Assembly: GCF_000499845.2 (NCBI RefSeq)
Contig: NC_023759.2
Span: forward strand, 39,289,172-39,353,171
Length of the DNA stretch: 64,000 nucleotides
Origin: Phaseolus vulgaris
Lineage: Eukaryota; Streptophyta; Magnoliopsida; Fabales; Fabaceae
Reading direction: 5' to 3'
Part shown: positions 12,277 through 24,000 of the stretch, piece by piece
Layout of the letters: each line of letters starts with the position of its first letter
How positions within the stretch are numbered: position 1 is the first letter of the stretch
Made by a program: the position numbers and the translations under genes
Notes under the pieces: model-generated
Told to the model about the DNA's origin: nothing
The model's database searches: none
The model's input: the letters and a program-made list of their open reading frames with translations, nothing else

Positions 12277-13060
12277 TCTATGGAGATGAAAATCTCACGT
12301 ACAATTCTGGAACAGAGATTATTTGAACCAAATGACGATCGTAACGAATGTCACCTCAACCTGAAGGAAATTATGCGAAAGCTTTACAAAATTATTATGA
12401 GAATATGTGACTGGAAATTGATCTCTATGATCAAAGTTATATACTTTATAACATAGACCTTATTCACACAAGTAACGAAGAACATACTAAAGCTTTGGAA
12501 TATTATTTTCGGACACTCGAACGAAACTCATTTTTACTCGAAGCTTTTAATAATATGGTTGTGATCTGTCATTACGTGCGACTATCTCCACTATAGAAAG
12601 AAAAAAAAAGAACAAGCAAATCCACAAATTTTAATAGAATAAATATCAAGAATGATAAATAATAAAGACTTTCTACATATACATATATAGTCCAAAACAA
12701 CGATTTTTTATCAGTTGTAGCAAAGAAACTTCATAGAAGTAAAAATATGAAGAAATCAATATGTCTAGATATCCTCTTTTTCTATGGATAAAATATCTAA
12801 TTGATAAAGTAAGCATCCTAAGAATCAATTAACACGGTTTTGAATTGATATAATAAAAACTGTTTACTTATCTCATGATAAATAAAAAAGTCAGGAATTC
12901 ACTTATTTAATAAAATGGATCCCCTAATATTTTGAGGAGTGGTGTAGTATCAAATCCCAAAGATAGAAAGTATTTTCTCTTTACTTATAAGAAGTTAGAA
13001 GATAAGAAAGAAAAAACTTTTACCAAGATTCTATAGAAATGAATATATCATATATTTTTG
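12277..13060 (+). pseudogene. ycf3: Nuclear plastid DNA insertion (NUPT): ycf3 intron 1 end, exon 2 and part of intron 2
   Basis: The left end matches the domain V-like end of a plastid group II intron (GATGAAAATCTCACGTAC). It is followed at about 12348-12575 by a 228-nt segment matching ycf3/pafI exon 2, which encodes the TPR-type photosystem I assembly factor. Short intact pieces such as TGCGAAAGCTTTACAAAATT and GTGATCTGTCATTACGTGCG are visible. The exon is followed directly by GTGCGACTATCTCC, the 5' end of ycf3 intron 2. Intron-like sequence continues to at least about 13060; the right limit is uncertain (13060-13190). The frame is broken by several stops, for example where a CGA-like codon reads TGA. 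Compared with the plastid gene as I remember it, most changes are G to A or C to T. Not functional in the nucleus. Confidence 0.85.
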
Positions 13061-14264
13061 TATATTATATATAAAATCGAGATAGTTAACTTTCAGAAAA
13101 TTAGAATTATAACGAGGGCGTTAATGTCAATGCTTTATTCCCTTTTCTGAAGGTAGGAGAAAAGATGAAACTAAAAAAAAGATTAAATTCTTTTAAATTC
13201 AAGTTTGAAACTCATATTAATAACTTCTATATGAAGGGATTTCCCTCTTTAACTGCTCTCAATTTTTTTTTCTATTTTATCTTTATATCAATATTTAATT
13301 TAATTACTGTATTATGCACATTGCATCATTTCCTATTTTTTTTAAAACATATTAAATTTTGTTTTTAATTTTAATTTTCTGAAATATATCTCCATTTCTT
13401 CAATTTTCACGGATGGATATTGCTTTCCCATTTGATTTTTTTGAATATTTGGGATTTTATCACCGTTTTTTGTCTCTTCGCTCTTTCTCACTTTATTTTT
13501 CCTTTTTCTTAAATATCTTGAAATTCAATCACATGACTCTCATACTTTCCGTGTGTTTCTCATGCACACGAATACACATAAATCTATATTTCATTTAAAT
13601 AAATTTAAATAAAAAATATGGATGCACAATCCGCTATTGTAATCTAACGACAATAAGTACGAAACAAAAATTTAAGATTTAATTTAAAAATATTTATGTG
13701 AAGTAAACTAAACAACTTTTAAAAGAAGATTTATGTTGAAATATATATAACTTGCTAATAATAATATATTAAAAGTATACACTGTGGTTTGATTTAATTT
13801 GAGTGAGTTTTAAAAGTTTAAACCCAAATCGAACCAAACCACTATGTTAATAGAATAAAGAAACTGAGTTTTGAGTGTTTTTGTGGTTATTTAGATTGAT
13901 TTTTGTTTTTTTATCCCTTTACTTCCGAACACCCTGGTTTATACTATTTTAGTTCTAACAGATGTTTTATGTAATTGAAATATTTTCTAATTTTATTTTT
14001 TAATAGATAAACATTTTAAATATATATAAGTGTATTTTAGATTCATAATAAATAATTTAAACTATAATATAATTTTTTAAAAAAACAACAAACGTAAGAC
14101 TAGACAATATAACTATCTCAAGAAGAACCATATCTCTACTTTAATTTAAAACAATAACAATATCAACAATAATAACAATGTTAACATTTTCATGAATAAG
14201 TTTGATGTGAACACTTATTCACCAACCAATACATTGTGTTTCTTATGAAGATATAACTAAAGTA
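13061..14264. other. AT-rich spacer, no supported gene
   Basis: Short frames at 13165-13368 and 13413-13598 are Phe/Leu-rich readings of T-rich DNA. Possible end of an old repeat near 13850 (see 11422-12276). Confidence 0.4.
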
Positions 14265-14480
14265 AATTATCTTGAAGGAGTAGAACATTAATTTAAACTT
14301 AAGAACAATATATCTCACACTAGATCTAATGATAAAAAAAATTGTTCTCATAACTTTCAACTAATGATAAAAAAACTGTTCTCATAAATTATCTTGAAGG
14401 AGTAGAACATTAATTTAAACTTAAGAACAATATATCTCACACTAGATCCAATGATAAAAAAATTGTTCTCATTACTTTCA
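14265..14480 (+). repeat. Tandem duplication, period 132 bp
   Basis: Sequence beginning AATTATCTTGAAGGAGTAG at 14265 recurs at 14397 with few changes. Each copy holds smaller repeats of AATGATAAAAAAA followed by TGTTCTCAT. No coding potential. Confidence 0.8.
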
Positions 14481-14874
14481 ACTTTGTAAAAATATGCTCC
14501 CACTTCACACATATCATAAAAGTCAAATATCCAAACAGATTTACTATTTATGATAACTTCACATATATTCTTATTGCGGCATGGTTTTGTGTAAGGAAAT
14601 GTAGGAGAAATTCAAGTATTATTTGTTGGTTTATTTTTATTATATTCATCCAATAACAATGAAATTGTGAGATGATTTATTGAATACAATTCAACACATA
14701 GTATATGTTACAATGATTTCACGAGAATATCATCTTATTTTATTATTTTCAAAATCACTAAAGAAATGTCAATATTTAATATTAATTTTATATAAAACAA
14801 AATGTTAGCTAACCGAGAGTAGGTATTGACAAATAAAATTCTACACGAATCTACAATTGTTTTGATTGACGTCA

Positions 14875-15327
14875 TGTTGTGTCTAACTCAATAATAGGGT
14901 GAAAGTAAATTTGGTACTGATTTTTAAAAATGATGAAAAAAAATCTTATTTACTCTTTATAAAAAGGGAGTGCATTAATTACGGAGATTGTTTGGATATG
15001 CGAAATTGTAATATAGCTCAAAACAAGACCAGATACAAGGAGTAGGGGGAGAACACTACTATATGTAAGGGAAAGAAGATGACCCGATCAAAGAACAACA
15101 ACTGACAAAGAGTAATTTCAACTCATATTTTACACTAAACTCACTTTATACATTAAATTTTATACTCTTATTAACTTGAGAGTCGGAATATCTTCTGCAG
15201 GTGAACCCCTTCATTTCCTTACAACCAATTCATGAAACTTGCAAGCATACAATCTAGTGACTATCTTAGAGTTTAACTGACCTCAACTAAATGCTCTAGT
15301 TGAGAGACATCTCTCTTGGCTAGAACA
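14875..15327 (+). repeat. Left LTR of the non-autonomous element
   Basis: Shares blocks such as AACTCATATTTTACACTA and GAGAGACATC with 16850-17341; starts TGTTGTG and ends GAACA. Confidence 0.75.
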
Positions 15328-15785
15328 TTTTGGCGCCCAACATGGGGCAAGTAAATCTATCTTGCGTCATTTTTAGAAATGCAAGTGATAGGAAGGACGA
15401 TGACACAAAAGAAAGGAGAGACAATACATCAAATATTGGACGTGAAATATTGCAAACCTTCGTGTTTAAGACCCTATTAGGTTTGAGAAGTTGTCGGAAA
15501 AGGAGCATATCGCTTGGAAATTTGATGGAAGTTGTGGTGTCATTGACCGAGTCTGATATTGTCATGAATAGATCGGGTACCGATCTATGTAATTAAGAAC
15601 ATTAATACCGTATGTGCAAATCAAGGATATTAATGTTGAATCAGTGGAGAAGCGACCTAAAATTAGTATTAAACAAAGGTCCTATATCGAGAACATTGAA
15701 TATAGCCAACCTTCGTTTTATTAATTATTTTTTATGCATCTTAACATATTGTGTTAAAGTGATGAATTATAGATTTGAAGAAAAA

Positions 15786-16480
15786 ACCATGCACAAGTCC
15801 TAACTTGGTATGGTGTCGATCTCGTTTGGTCTAATTTATTGAAGACCACGTACAGGTCTTAACTTAACATGAAGGAAAACCATGCACAAGTCCTAACTTG
15901 GTGTGATGCCGACCTCGTTCGATCCAATTCATTGAAGACCACGTATACGTCTTAATTTGACGTAAAGAAAAACCATGCACAAGTCTTAACTTTGTGTGGT
16001 GTCGACCTCGTCTAATTTATTGAAGACCAAGTACAAGTCTTAACTTGACGTGATGAAAAAGCCATGCACAAGTCTTACCTTGGTGTGGTGTCGACCTCGT
16101 TCGTTCCAATTTATTGAAGGCCACATACAAGTCTTAACTTGACGTGAAGAAAAACCATGCACAAGTCTTAACTTGGTGTGGTGCTGACCTTGTTCAGTCC
16201 AATTTGTCAATTTTAAATAATATACATTGTAGGTGAAGGACTTGCCGACCTTGCTCAGTCTAACTTATGAAAGCAATATCGATCTCGCTAGATACAAGTG
16301 AATTTAAAAAAATTACATACATCACAGGTGAAGGAAATGTTGATCTCGCTAGATCAAGGTGAATTTTAAAAAATTACATGCAGATGAAGGAAATGTCGAG
16401 CTCGTTTGGTTCAATTTATTGAAGACCATGTACAAGTCTTAACTTGACGTGAAGAAAAATCATGCACAATTCTTAACTTG
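15786..16480 (+). repeat. 93-bp tandem repeats inside the LTR element
   Basis: The landmark CATGCACAAG occurs at 15788, 15881, 15974, 16063 and 16156, spacings 93, 93, 89 and 93, and as CATGCACAAT at 16461. Each unit also contains TATTGAAGACCA and a GACCTCGTT-like segment. Between 16200 and 16620 the array decays into partial units built around GACCTCGCTCGGTC-like motifs. Confidence 0.85.
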
Positions 16481-16689
16481 ACATGGTGCCGACCTGTTGC
16501 TCGGTCTAAATTGTCAATTTTAAATAATATACATTGCATGTGAAGGAAATGTTGACCTCGCTCGGTCTAGTTTGTGAAGGAAATGTCGATCTCACTCGGT
16601 CCAATTTGTAAGTTTTAAATTATATCCATAACAGGTAAAGGAAATATCCACCTATTAGGTGAAGGAAATGTCAACATATGTAGTTAATG

Positions 16690-16865
16690 TTTATGAACTT
16701 ATTAGCCTCATTGGCTTATGCCTGAGGGTATGGGGTTGTGAGGTCATGACCCGAGCCCAATCATATGGTGAAATGGTCTTAATGGCAATCTCTGAATTTA
16801 ATGGTTATAAACTTATCAACCTCATTGGCTTATGCCTGAGGCGGGAGGATGTGAGGTCTTGGGCC
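16690..16865 (+). repeat. Duplicated polypurine/LTR-start segment
   Basis: The phrase CTCATTGGCTTATGCCTGAGG followed by a purine tract and TGTGAGGTC occurs near 16705-16745 and again near 16820-16857. The second copy is the true 3' LTR boundary; the first looks like a duplicated or strand-transfer-derived boundary. Confidence 0.65.
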
Positions 16866-17341
16866 AAGCCCAATAATAGGGTGAAAACAAATTTGATACC
16901 GATATCTGAAAATGATGAAGAAATATTTTATTTACCTGTCATAAAGTGAGGAAGGTGTTAATTATGAAGATTGACTAGATATGCGGGATTGTAATTAATT
17001 TATGAATATAGGTCAAAACAAGACCAAATACAAGGAGAAGGGGGAACACTATTGTACATAAGAGAAAAAAGATGACCTGACCAAAGAACAAAAACTCACA
17101 AAGAGTAATTTCAACTCATATTTTACACTATACTCATTATATACACGAAATTTTATGCACTTACTGACTTGAACGTTAGAGTATTTTCTGTTGGTGGAGT
17201 CCCCTCATTTCCTTGGAGCCAATTCATGAAGCTTACAAGTTCGATGACCATCTCAGAGTTTAACTGACAATAACTCGACTGTGAATCATTTCTACCTAAA
17301 CTAAATGCTCTAATTGAGAGACATCGCTCTTGATTAGAACA
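16850..17341 (+). repeat. Right LTR of the non-autonomous element
   Basis: Starts TGTGAGGTCTTGGG after the purine tract and ends GATTAGAACA; homologous to 14875-15327. Confidence 0.75.
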
Positions 17342-18355
17342 AAGATAATATTTTTAAACGTAAAAATTGTCTCAACTTAGGAGAACATATTATATATAAG
17401 TATTGAAGTGTAAGATGGTAAGAAAACTTTATATTGTTAATGAACAATGTTGAGTATGCAATAACAAAAAGTTCATTTATAATATGAACTTGTTCTATAA
17501 AATGTCTTAGAGATTTTATTTCTAAAACACAACATCATGCTCAAAAATATATTAGGATGTTAATGTTATTGATAGGTTGGGAATATGTGTTGATAAATTC
17601 TAGTTTTGATAATTTATAAAATTTTACTGAATTATGAGTTTACAATTATGCCTATATAGAATCTGGTTACAAAGTTTCTTTATATTAAGTCAATATCAAA
17701 ATTGAATCACTCCACACTTACTCTGTATTGGAACTCATCTTTGAGTTTTTCTATCACTTTCATAACATTTTTCTAGTTATATATATATAGGAATTCTAAT
17801 TTTGTACTTTCATATTTAAAATGTTCTTATCACATAAATATTTATATATCAAGACTTAAACCTATATTTTTTATATTTATTATTATTATAAAAAATTCTT
17901 AACTTATAAAGTATTAGTCCGTAAGAAATTTAACAATATTAGTATTTATGTTAATGTAATTTCTTAATACTTTTTCTATTGTGTTTTTTTAGAACTATGT
18001 AGTGTGGATTATGTTTAATTTTTTTTTTTATTTCGGTTGGATAGCTCTCTTAATATTTAAATATAAATACCTACTATATTTGTTGATTTAATAAAAATAA
18101 AGAAATCGTTTTTTAAATATTTAAGAAAACATATAGATAATAAATTTTTTAATGGTTAATAAAAGTAATCAACCTAAGCTTTGGTAGTTGTAGATGCGAG
18201 TGTCTTATATATTTTACATAGGAAGTAATCATCATCTTCAAAATCTATAGAATAATTTTGATTTTGCAGTGAGGAGGAACATTTTAAACCATATTTAATT
18301 AAAGTTTAATATAGAAAATAATTACTAAAACTGTTATTATGTCAAATTTCTTTAA
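17342..18355. other. AT-rich spacer, no supported gene
   Basis: Very AT-rich, no long frames and no recognised repeat boundaries. Confidence 0.45.
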
Positions 18356-18699
18356 AATTACTAGTGAAAAAAAATACTTTTTATTACGATTTTATAGTAT
18401 TTTTTATGACAGTTCTGAAGGTCACATAAAATCAGGAGTTATAAAAATTATGCATTTTCTATGTCGGTTGAAAAACTGACATAGTAAGTAGTAAGTTAAC
18501 TTACTATGATTGTTGTCTACGAACTGTCATAAAATGTATAATATGTTCAAACAAAACTTTCTATAACTGGTATTTCTACACCCATCATAGAAAATACGAC
18601 TTATTATGATGGTTCTCATCAGAACCGTCATAGTAAGTGGTTTTGTATGATAAATATTCTTACACTCGTCATTGTAAATAAGACTTTTTATTGTTAGAA

Positions 18700-19280
18700 A
18701 TAAAGATCTTAAACAAAATGGGGGTGAATTGTTTATGAAATATTTTCACAAATATTGAAGGTAGATTGAAAGAAAATAAAGAATCAATTAATTAGAAATC
18801 AGTTCAGCCAATTAGAAAATTATTTTTAGTTTGATTGCAAAAAATCAACCTGTTTTTTTTTTTGCGAAACAATCGGTTGTTTATACTAGCAGTTTATAAA
18901 ATCAAAGCTAAAGCAGTTTTAAAGAGAGTAAGGATAGAGAGATTAACACATAATGTTTATACTGGTTCAGTCTTTACCAAAAGTTACATCCAGTTCTCAG
19001 AAACCACTGAGAATTCACTAAGTAATCAAACTTTGATTACAAACAACATACCAAAGTGGTGATCCTGAACCCTTCAAGAACACACACCACCTTTGGCAAA
19101 CAACACAGTTTTCAGAACAACCTTTGAAACTACACAACACCAAGTCACACAGAACTACAATGATTAAGAAAGAAAGGAATAGAATACACCTGGGTACAAT
19201 CAAAGATTAAAGTACAAAGAATACAGAGAATTCTGTTAAGGTTTTCAAAAAATCAATCGATTGAAATCACGAATCAACCG
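18700..19280 (-). repeat. Repeat fragment nested in the CACTA element, same family as about 58990-59990
   Basis: Contains AAAGATCTTAAACAAAATGG, TTTATACTGGTTCAG and AAAAGTTACATCCAG. Their reverse complements correspond to GATCTTAGACAC, GAACCAGTATAAA and CTAGATGTAGCTTTT in the 59-kb region. No coding domain is readable in either copy, so the class (LTR or other) is open. Confidence 0.5.
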
Positions 19281-19313
19281 GTTGAATTAAGAATGGGCAT
19301 GTTACTAAGGAAC

Positions 19314-19523
19314 TCATCTAGGCTCCAAAAAACCTAATCCCTTCAATATTATCCTCAACATTCCAATCCCGTTTTCATTCTCTTCATCCACTCCATGCAA
19401 AGGCTTCTCCACCTCATTAGTGAACTTTACATTCAAATTCAAGTTCCTCTCATTCAAATCCACCTTCTTACTAGAATTTGGCACCATCATCAACCTCATC
19501 GTTCTCCACATTCCCATCAACAT
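19314..19523 (-). pseudogene. Unidentified coding-like fragment inside the CACTA element
   Basis: A 69-codon frame rich in Asn, Glu and Lys (for example NERNLNLNVKFTNEVEKPLHG) stands out from its AT-rich surroundings. It ends FLEPR and has no recognisable domain. It could be a remnant of an internal CACTA gene or a captured host exon; nothing here decides. Confidence 0.25.
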
Positions 19524-21057
19524 TCACAGAACCATTAATAAGATTATGAACCTCTATCGATTGGTTTAGAACATCTCAAAATTCATCAACTAATTCCGTT
19601 AATGAGATCTATTGTTGGAAAAAAAAAATTAAATGCAAGTTATCGGGTCTTGGTTTGTAATAAGCACATTTTCAATTAATGAAAACTCTCACTCTTTTAT
19701 ATATCTGCAACTGCAATAAGGAAATGAACAAAATAAAGCCTCATTGATTTTAGACGAATAAGAGGATGAGGCAAGTGTAAATATCACTTGTTTTGTCTAT
19801 TGATTTTTGACATCCAATCGCTAGAGCAATTGCATATGTATAGTGTGCACATCATGTAACATGTTTATAAATTCAATTTATTTGTATATAACAATTTTAG
19901 AATGAACATCAGTCAAATTTTAACTGAAATGGTCTTTCTCTATTACTAAAAAAAGTACAACTCATGCTTCAATTAGCAAAGAGCACTATATTTTGTTACA
20001 ACAACAACATGACTATAATTTTTCATCAGACTAACATGCATCCTATCTATTTATAAAGAACCGATACCAATCCATGGTCTAAGCCATTCACACCTAACAA
20101 ACACAATCACAGTAACATAAATGCCATAAAAAATGCTCCCTTATTTTTTTCACCCAAAATCTCTAATTGAACAAAACAAGACATTTCCAAAATATATATA
20201 TGTATATAGATTTTCACACATAAAAAATGAGAGAGTTGAAACCCCCTAACAATTAACTCATTTTTAGAATCCTACAACAAACAATCAAAACAATCGAAAT
20301 TTGAGGAAGTTAGGCTACTCAGAATCATTATGAGACAATTCAAACAATATGATCATAATAGTATCAATTAAAAGTTAAATTAATCAAAAGATAAGTAATA
20401 GAAAATCAATTAAAATAAATCATTACCTATTCAAAGTCCTCTGTAAGAACATGCCCCACCATGACGAACACCGATGAATTAGAGATAGACCGACGCATGA
20501 ACGATGAAGTAGTGTATACATATATCTATCAATCATGATGAACCACGAGCACGAGCCACGAATCGTAAATATGAGAGAAGAAGGTAAATGGGGCACGAAC
20601 CACAATGACAATTACAAATGGTGTAGCATGAGTGAGAAGAGTGACAAGAATTCGAAACCTTAAGATCTTAACTAGAACAGAGAAGATTTTAGGGTTAGCG
20701 TATAAGGATAAAGATTTACATAAAAAAGATTTAGTGTTTCATTTTAAATTAATTACTATAACCATTCTACATTGATACACTAAATTTCATCTTTATTACA
20801 AAAATGTCAATGTAATTACTTTTTATGATTGATGGAATTAAAGCTGACATAATAAATCACTCACTATGATGGTTAACAGACATACTAGATACTTACTGTG
20901 TCAGTTCTAACTTCAATTGACATAATAAATATAATATTTATTACAAAAATGTCACCACACCACTTTTTATAAGGTGAATGTCCATCATAATAAGTTGTCA
21001 TTGTTTTCTATTTTTACACTAGTGAATTATGAATATTTTAAATCACATTTAGTTATT

Positions 21058-21091
21058 AAAAATAATAATAATAATAATAATAATAATAATT
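21058..21091 (+). repeat. (AAT)n microsatellite
   Basis: About eleven AAT units, 30 bp right of the CACTA element. Confidence 0.9.
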
Positions 21092-24000
21092 ACAAACAAC
21101 AAAATTGATCTTGTTGTGTAGTGATTATAGAATTTATAATAAAAAAATGATAATTGATAATGATAAAAAATATAATTGACGTATTTAAATAATTGTAACC
21201 TAAATATAAATGAAAAGCTTTCAAGTGAATTAGTTTTTCCAAACACGGTTTAGTCTAACCTCTTCGAACAAAAGTCATGTCTAACAAAAAAAATCCAATG
21301 ATTATTAAAAAAAATGTTGGCATAGTGTGTGTGATACATGTATAGCTGCTTCTCCGAAGTGACTCGAAAAGGAATTTGAGTTTTGTCTAATAACAAATAG
21401 ACACGAACATACATATCGAATACCTAAACAACAAGTTCTGAAAAGGGCAACGAGCAAAATATCTAATGTAAATAATAATTAATTATGCATGAAAAACTAC
21501 GTCGATTGTCGACAAAATTGATTACAAGCAGTACTATGAACAGTAAAAAGTCTGAACAATTCGTTGGCCTTCAACGCAATGCCTTTGTTTTTTTCTAGTT
21601 ACAACGGTCACCCAAGATTTTAACATAACACATTTTCCTCAAATTATTGTATTTCATCTCTGCCTTATAATTATAAAATTAACTATTACTTTACTCGTCA
21701 AAACTCAAAAATACCAATTCCACATTGATTTTTTTTTCTAATTCTTTTACATTATCATTATATAAAAATGTACTCAAGATAATTTCTGTATGGTATTTTA
21801 ATTGAATAATTTTATTTTTTAATAAATTAAAATAATATATTTATTTAATAAAATAAATAATTAAATATTTTTATTTTATTTTAAAATAATTAAAAAAATT
21901 CGCTAGTTTTGAGAGTATGAATATCTCATAAACTGAATGACATGGTGGTATGAATTTAAAAAAATATCATTATTTTATTATTTATAATAGAATTTACAAA
22001 ATATTTTTTTATTCCCTTATTTGAAGAATATTGGAATTGTAGGGAGTAATGCATTTTTATAATTAAGTTTTTTTGTAATAATTTATAAGAGAATAAAGTA
22101 AAATTAAAAAGTTAAATATTTTTTCTTATAAGATAAAAAATATTAAGTATAATTTAAAAGTTTTTTTAGCAACTAAAATAATATAGTTTCTAAAAAACTG
22201 ATTTTAACTTATATAATAAACTATTTTTAACTTATAGAAAAAACATTTATTTACTTTTCAATCTTTATACATATTTATGGAAAAATTATTCAAACAATGC
22301 TAAATCTCAAGGAAGTAATAAAATACTTTCACAGTAACTGCCGTTTTAGTTATTTTAAAAAATTGTTTTTACTTCTGAAATAAACATAATTTTTTAAGTA
22401 TGTTTTCAAATTAATTGTCTCTTTTTGGGTCTTAATTTGAATAATGTATATATTGAAAGTGTGAGACAATTTATTTTAAAAAGCTATTTAGTTATTGGTA
22501 AAAAATAAGCTAAAACGGGACATTGAATGAGTAATTTTATCAGTGGCAGTTAAACAAATAGAGGTTTTGTAGAAATGAACTTTATTTTTATTTATTGTAT
22601 CTTATTTAAATAATTCAAACAGTGATATTAATGTCCATTTCATTATAATTAGAATTTTAGAATAGAAGCTCAGCCGTGTTTATTGTATAAAGAAGCAGTA
22701 ACTTTATTAATGGTTCAGACATTACTCTGGATTTACACATGATAAATAACAGTGTTTGGTTGAATGAAACAGTGGGTATAGAATAAAGAAAAAAGAAAGA
22801 AAGAAAGAACAGGGACAAAAGTTGGGAGTTCAGATATGTAAATGGAAGGAAATAGGAAAAAAGAGTTGGGGTTCTTGTAGATTAGACTTTCTTCCTCAAT
22901 GAAATGACAAAATAAAAATTATGATAAGGATATAAAAGTGAGTAAACTCAATTATACCGAATAATTTCTCCAACCTATCAGTCCATTCAGTTTTCTTTAT
23001 TAAAATTAAAAAAAAATAATTTAAATAATTATGTTTTTGACAATGTGTTGTTTAAAATTATGAACACTTTAAAAGTTAAGTTTTTATTAAAAAATTTAAT
23101 CGATTAATATATAAAAATAGTAATACTCTCCATTTATCCAATTTGATGTACTAAATGATTTGTTAAAAGAATTACAACATATTTAACATTTGAATGCTGT
23201 ACTATCACAAATTTTTCAAAAGAAATAAATTTTATTTTATCTTACGGGTACAAGCTGAGGGATTCATATATTATTTGTGACTGAATATATAATTACTGAC
23301 GTGTTCTGATCTCCAAATTCTTTTAAGTCTCCTTCCTTCGATATTAATGCTCGGTCGGTCGTGGATTACCTGCAAAATGGGTCGAGAGTTCTGTTTATAT
23401 TGTTAGTTTATGGACCATAATCCTTATGGCCGAATATTAGTTGTTAGCTAACATATACAGAGTGGTTCCTTAATACTAGAAATATGTATTTTTCAATTTA
23501 ATCAGTTTTATTTATTATATTAAGTGTGAATTGATTCATTCAACGCCATCATAATTATTATAGCTTATTTATTTATTATGTCCCTTTATCTGTTATTTGA
23601 TTCGGTGGTATAATCTTCAAGATTTTGTTTACGATTTTAAACTTTTAAATTATTTAAAAATGAAATAATTTTATTTATGATTTTATCTTGGTCCATAAGA
23701 CCTGTATGCATACGTGAAAAGCCACCAGGTGAGTGAAGTAGTTGAAGTGTTGTTTTTTTCCTAGCCTCTTTGCATGTATCCAAATACTAAACTCTACCTA
23801 AACCACCAAAATCAAACAAAAAAAAATAGTAAAACGCTACCTAATCAAAGTTTTTGTGTTTTTTCCCTAACATTTTACTTTTTTTATGGAAACATTAGCT
23901 TTTGTTATTTACATATGGTCATGTTCTACGATTTCTGATAAACTTACGCTTCCTTTTATATGCATATTGATTATAAGAAATAGAAAAAGAAAAAAGTTTG

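Larger units (their letters stand above)
14875..17341 (+). mobile_element. Small non-autonomous LTR retrotransposon
   Basis: Left LTR about 14875-15327 and right LTR about 16850-17341 align along most of their length and both end in GAACA. Directly after the left LTR is TTTTGGCGCCCAACATGGGG, a primer binding site layout usual for plant Ty3-type elements. Directly before the right LTR is a purine-rich tract GAGGCGGGAGGA. The internal 1.5 kb has no gag or pol domain; the 88-codon frame at 15330-15596 is unrecognised. It is instead filled by 93-bp tandem repeats. No matching target duplication was found (GTCA side against AAGAT side), and the LTRs differ noticeably, so the insertion is old. Confidence 0.75.
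18359..21024. mobile_element. CACTA (En/Spm-type) transposon, non-autonomous
   Basis: The right end is TTTTTACACTAGTG, closing at 21024. The left end reads TACTAGTGAAAAAAA from 18359, matching the expected CACTAGTG with its first base changed. Both sides carry the 3-bp duplication AAT (18356-18358 and 21025-21027), the length known for CACTA elements. Subterminal regions (about 18400-18690 and 20760-21000) hold many copies of TATGACGGTT/AACCGTCATA-like motifs in both orientations, as expected for transposase binding arrays. No transposase gene is present; the interior holds a separate repeat (about 18700-19280) and an unidentified fragment near 19290-19600. Confidence 0.8.

Noticed and set aside
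15786..16480. CRISPR-like look of the regularly spaced repeats
   Set aside because: The whole 93-bp unit repeats with no unique spacers, in a plant LTR element; this is a tandem repeat.
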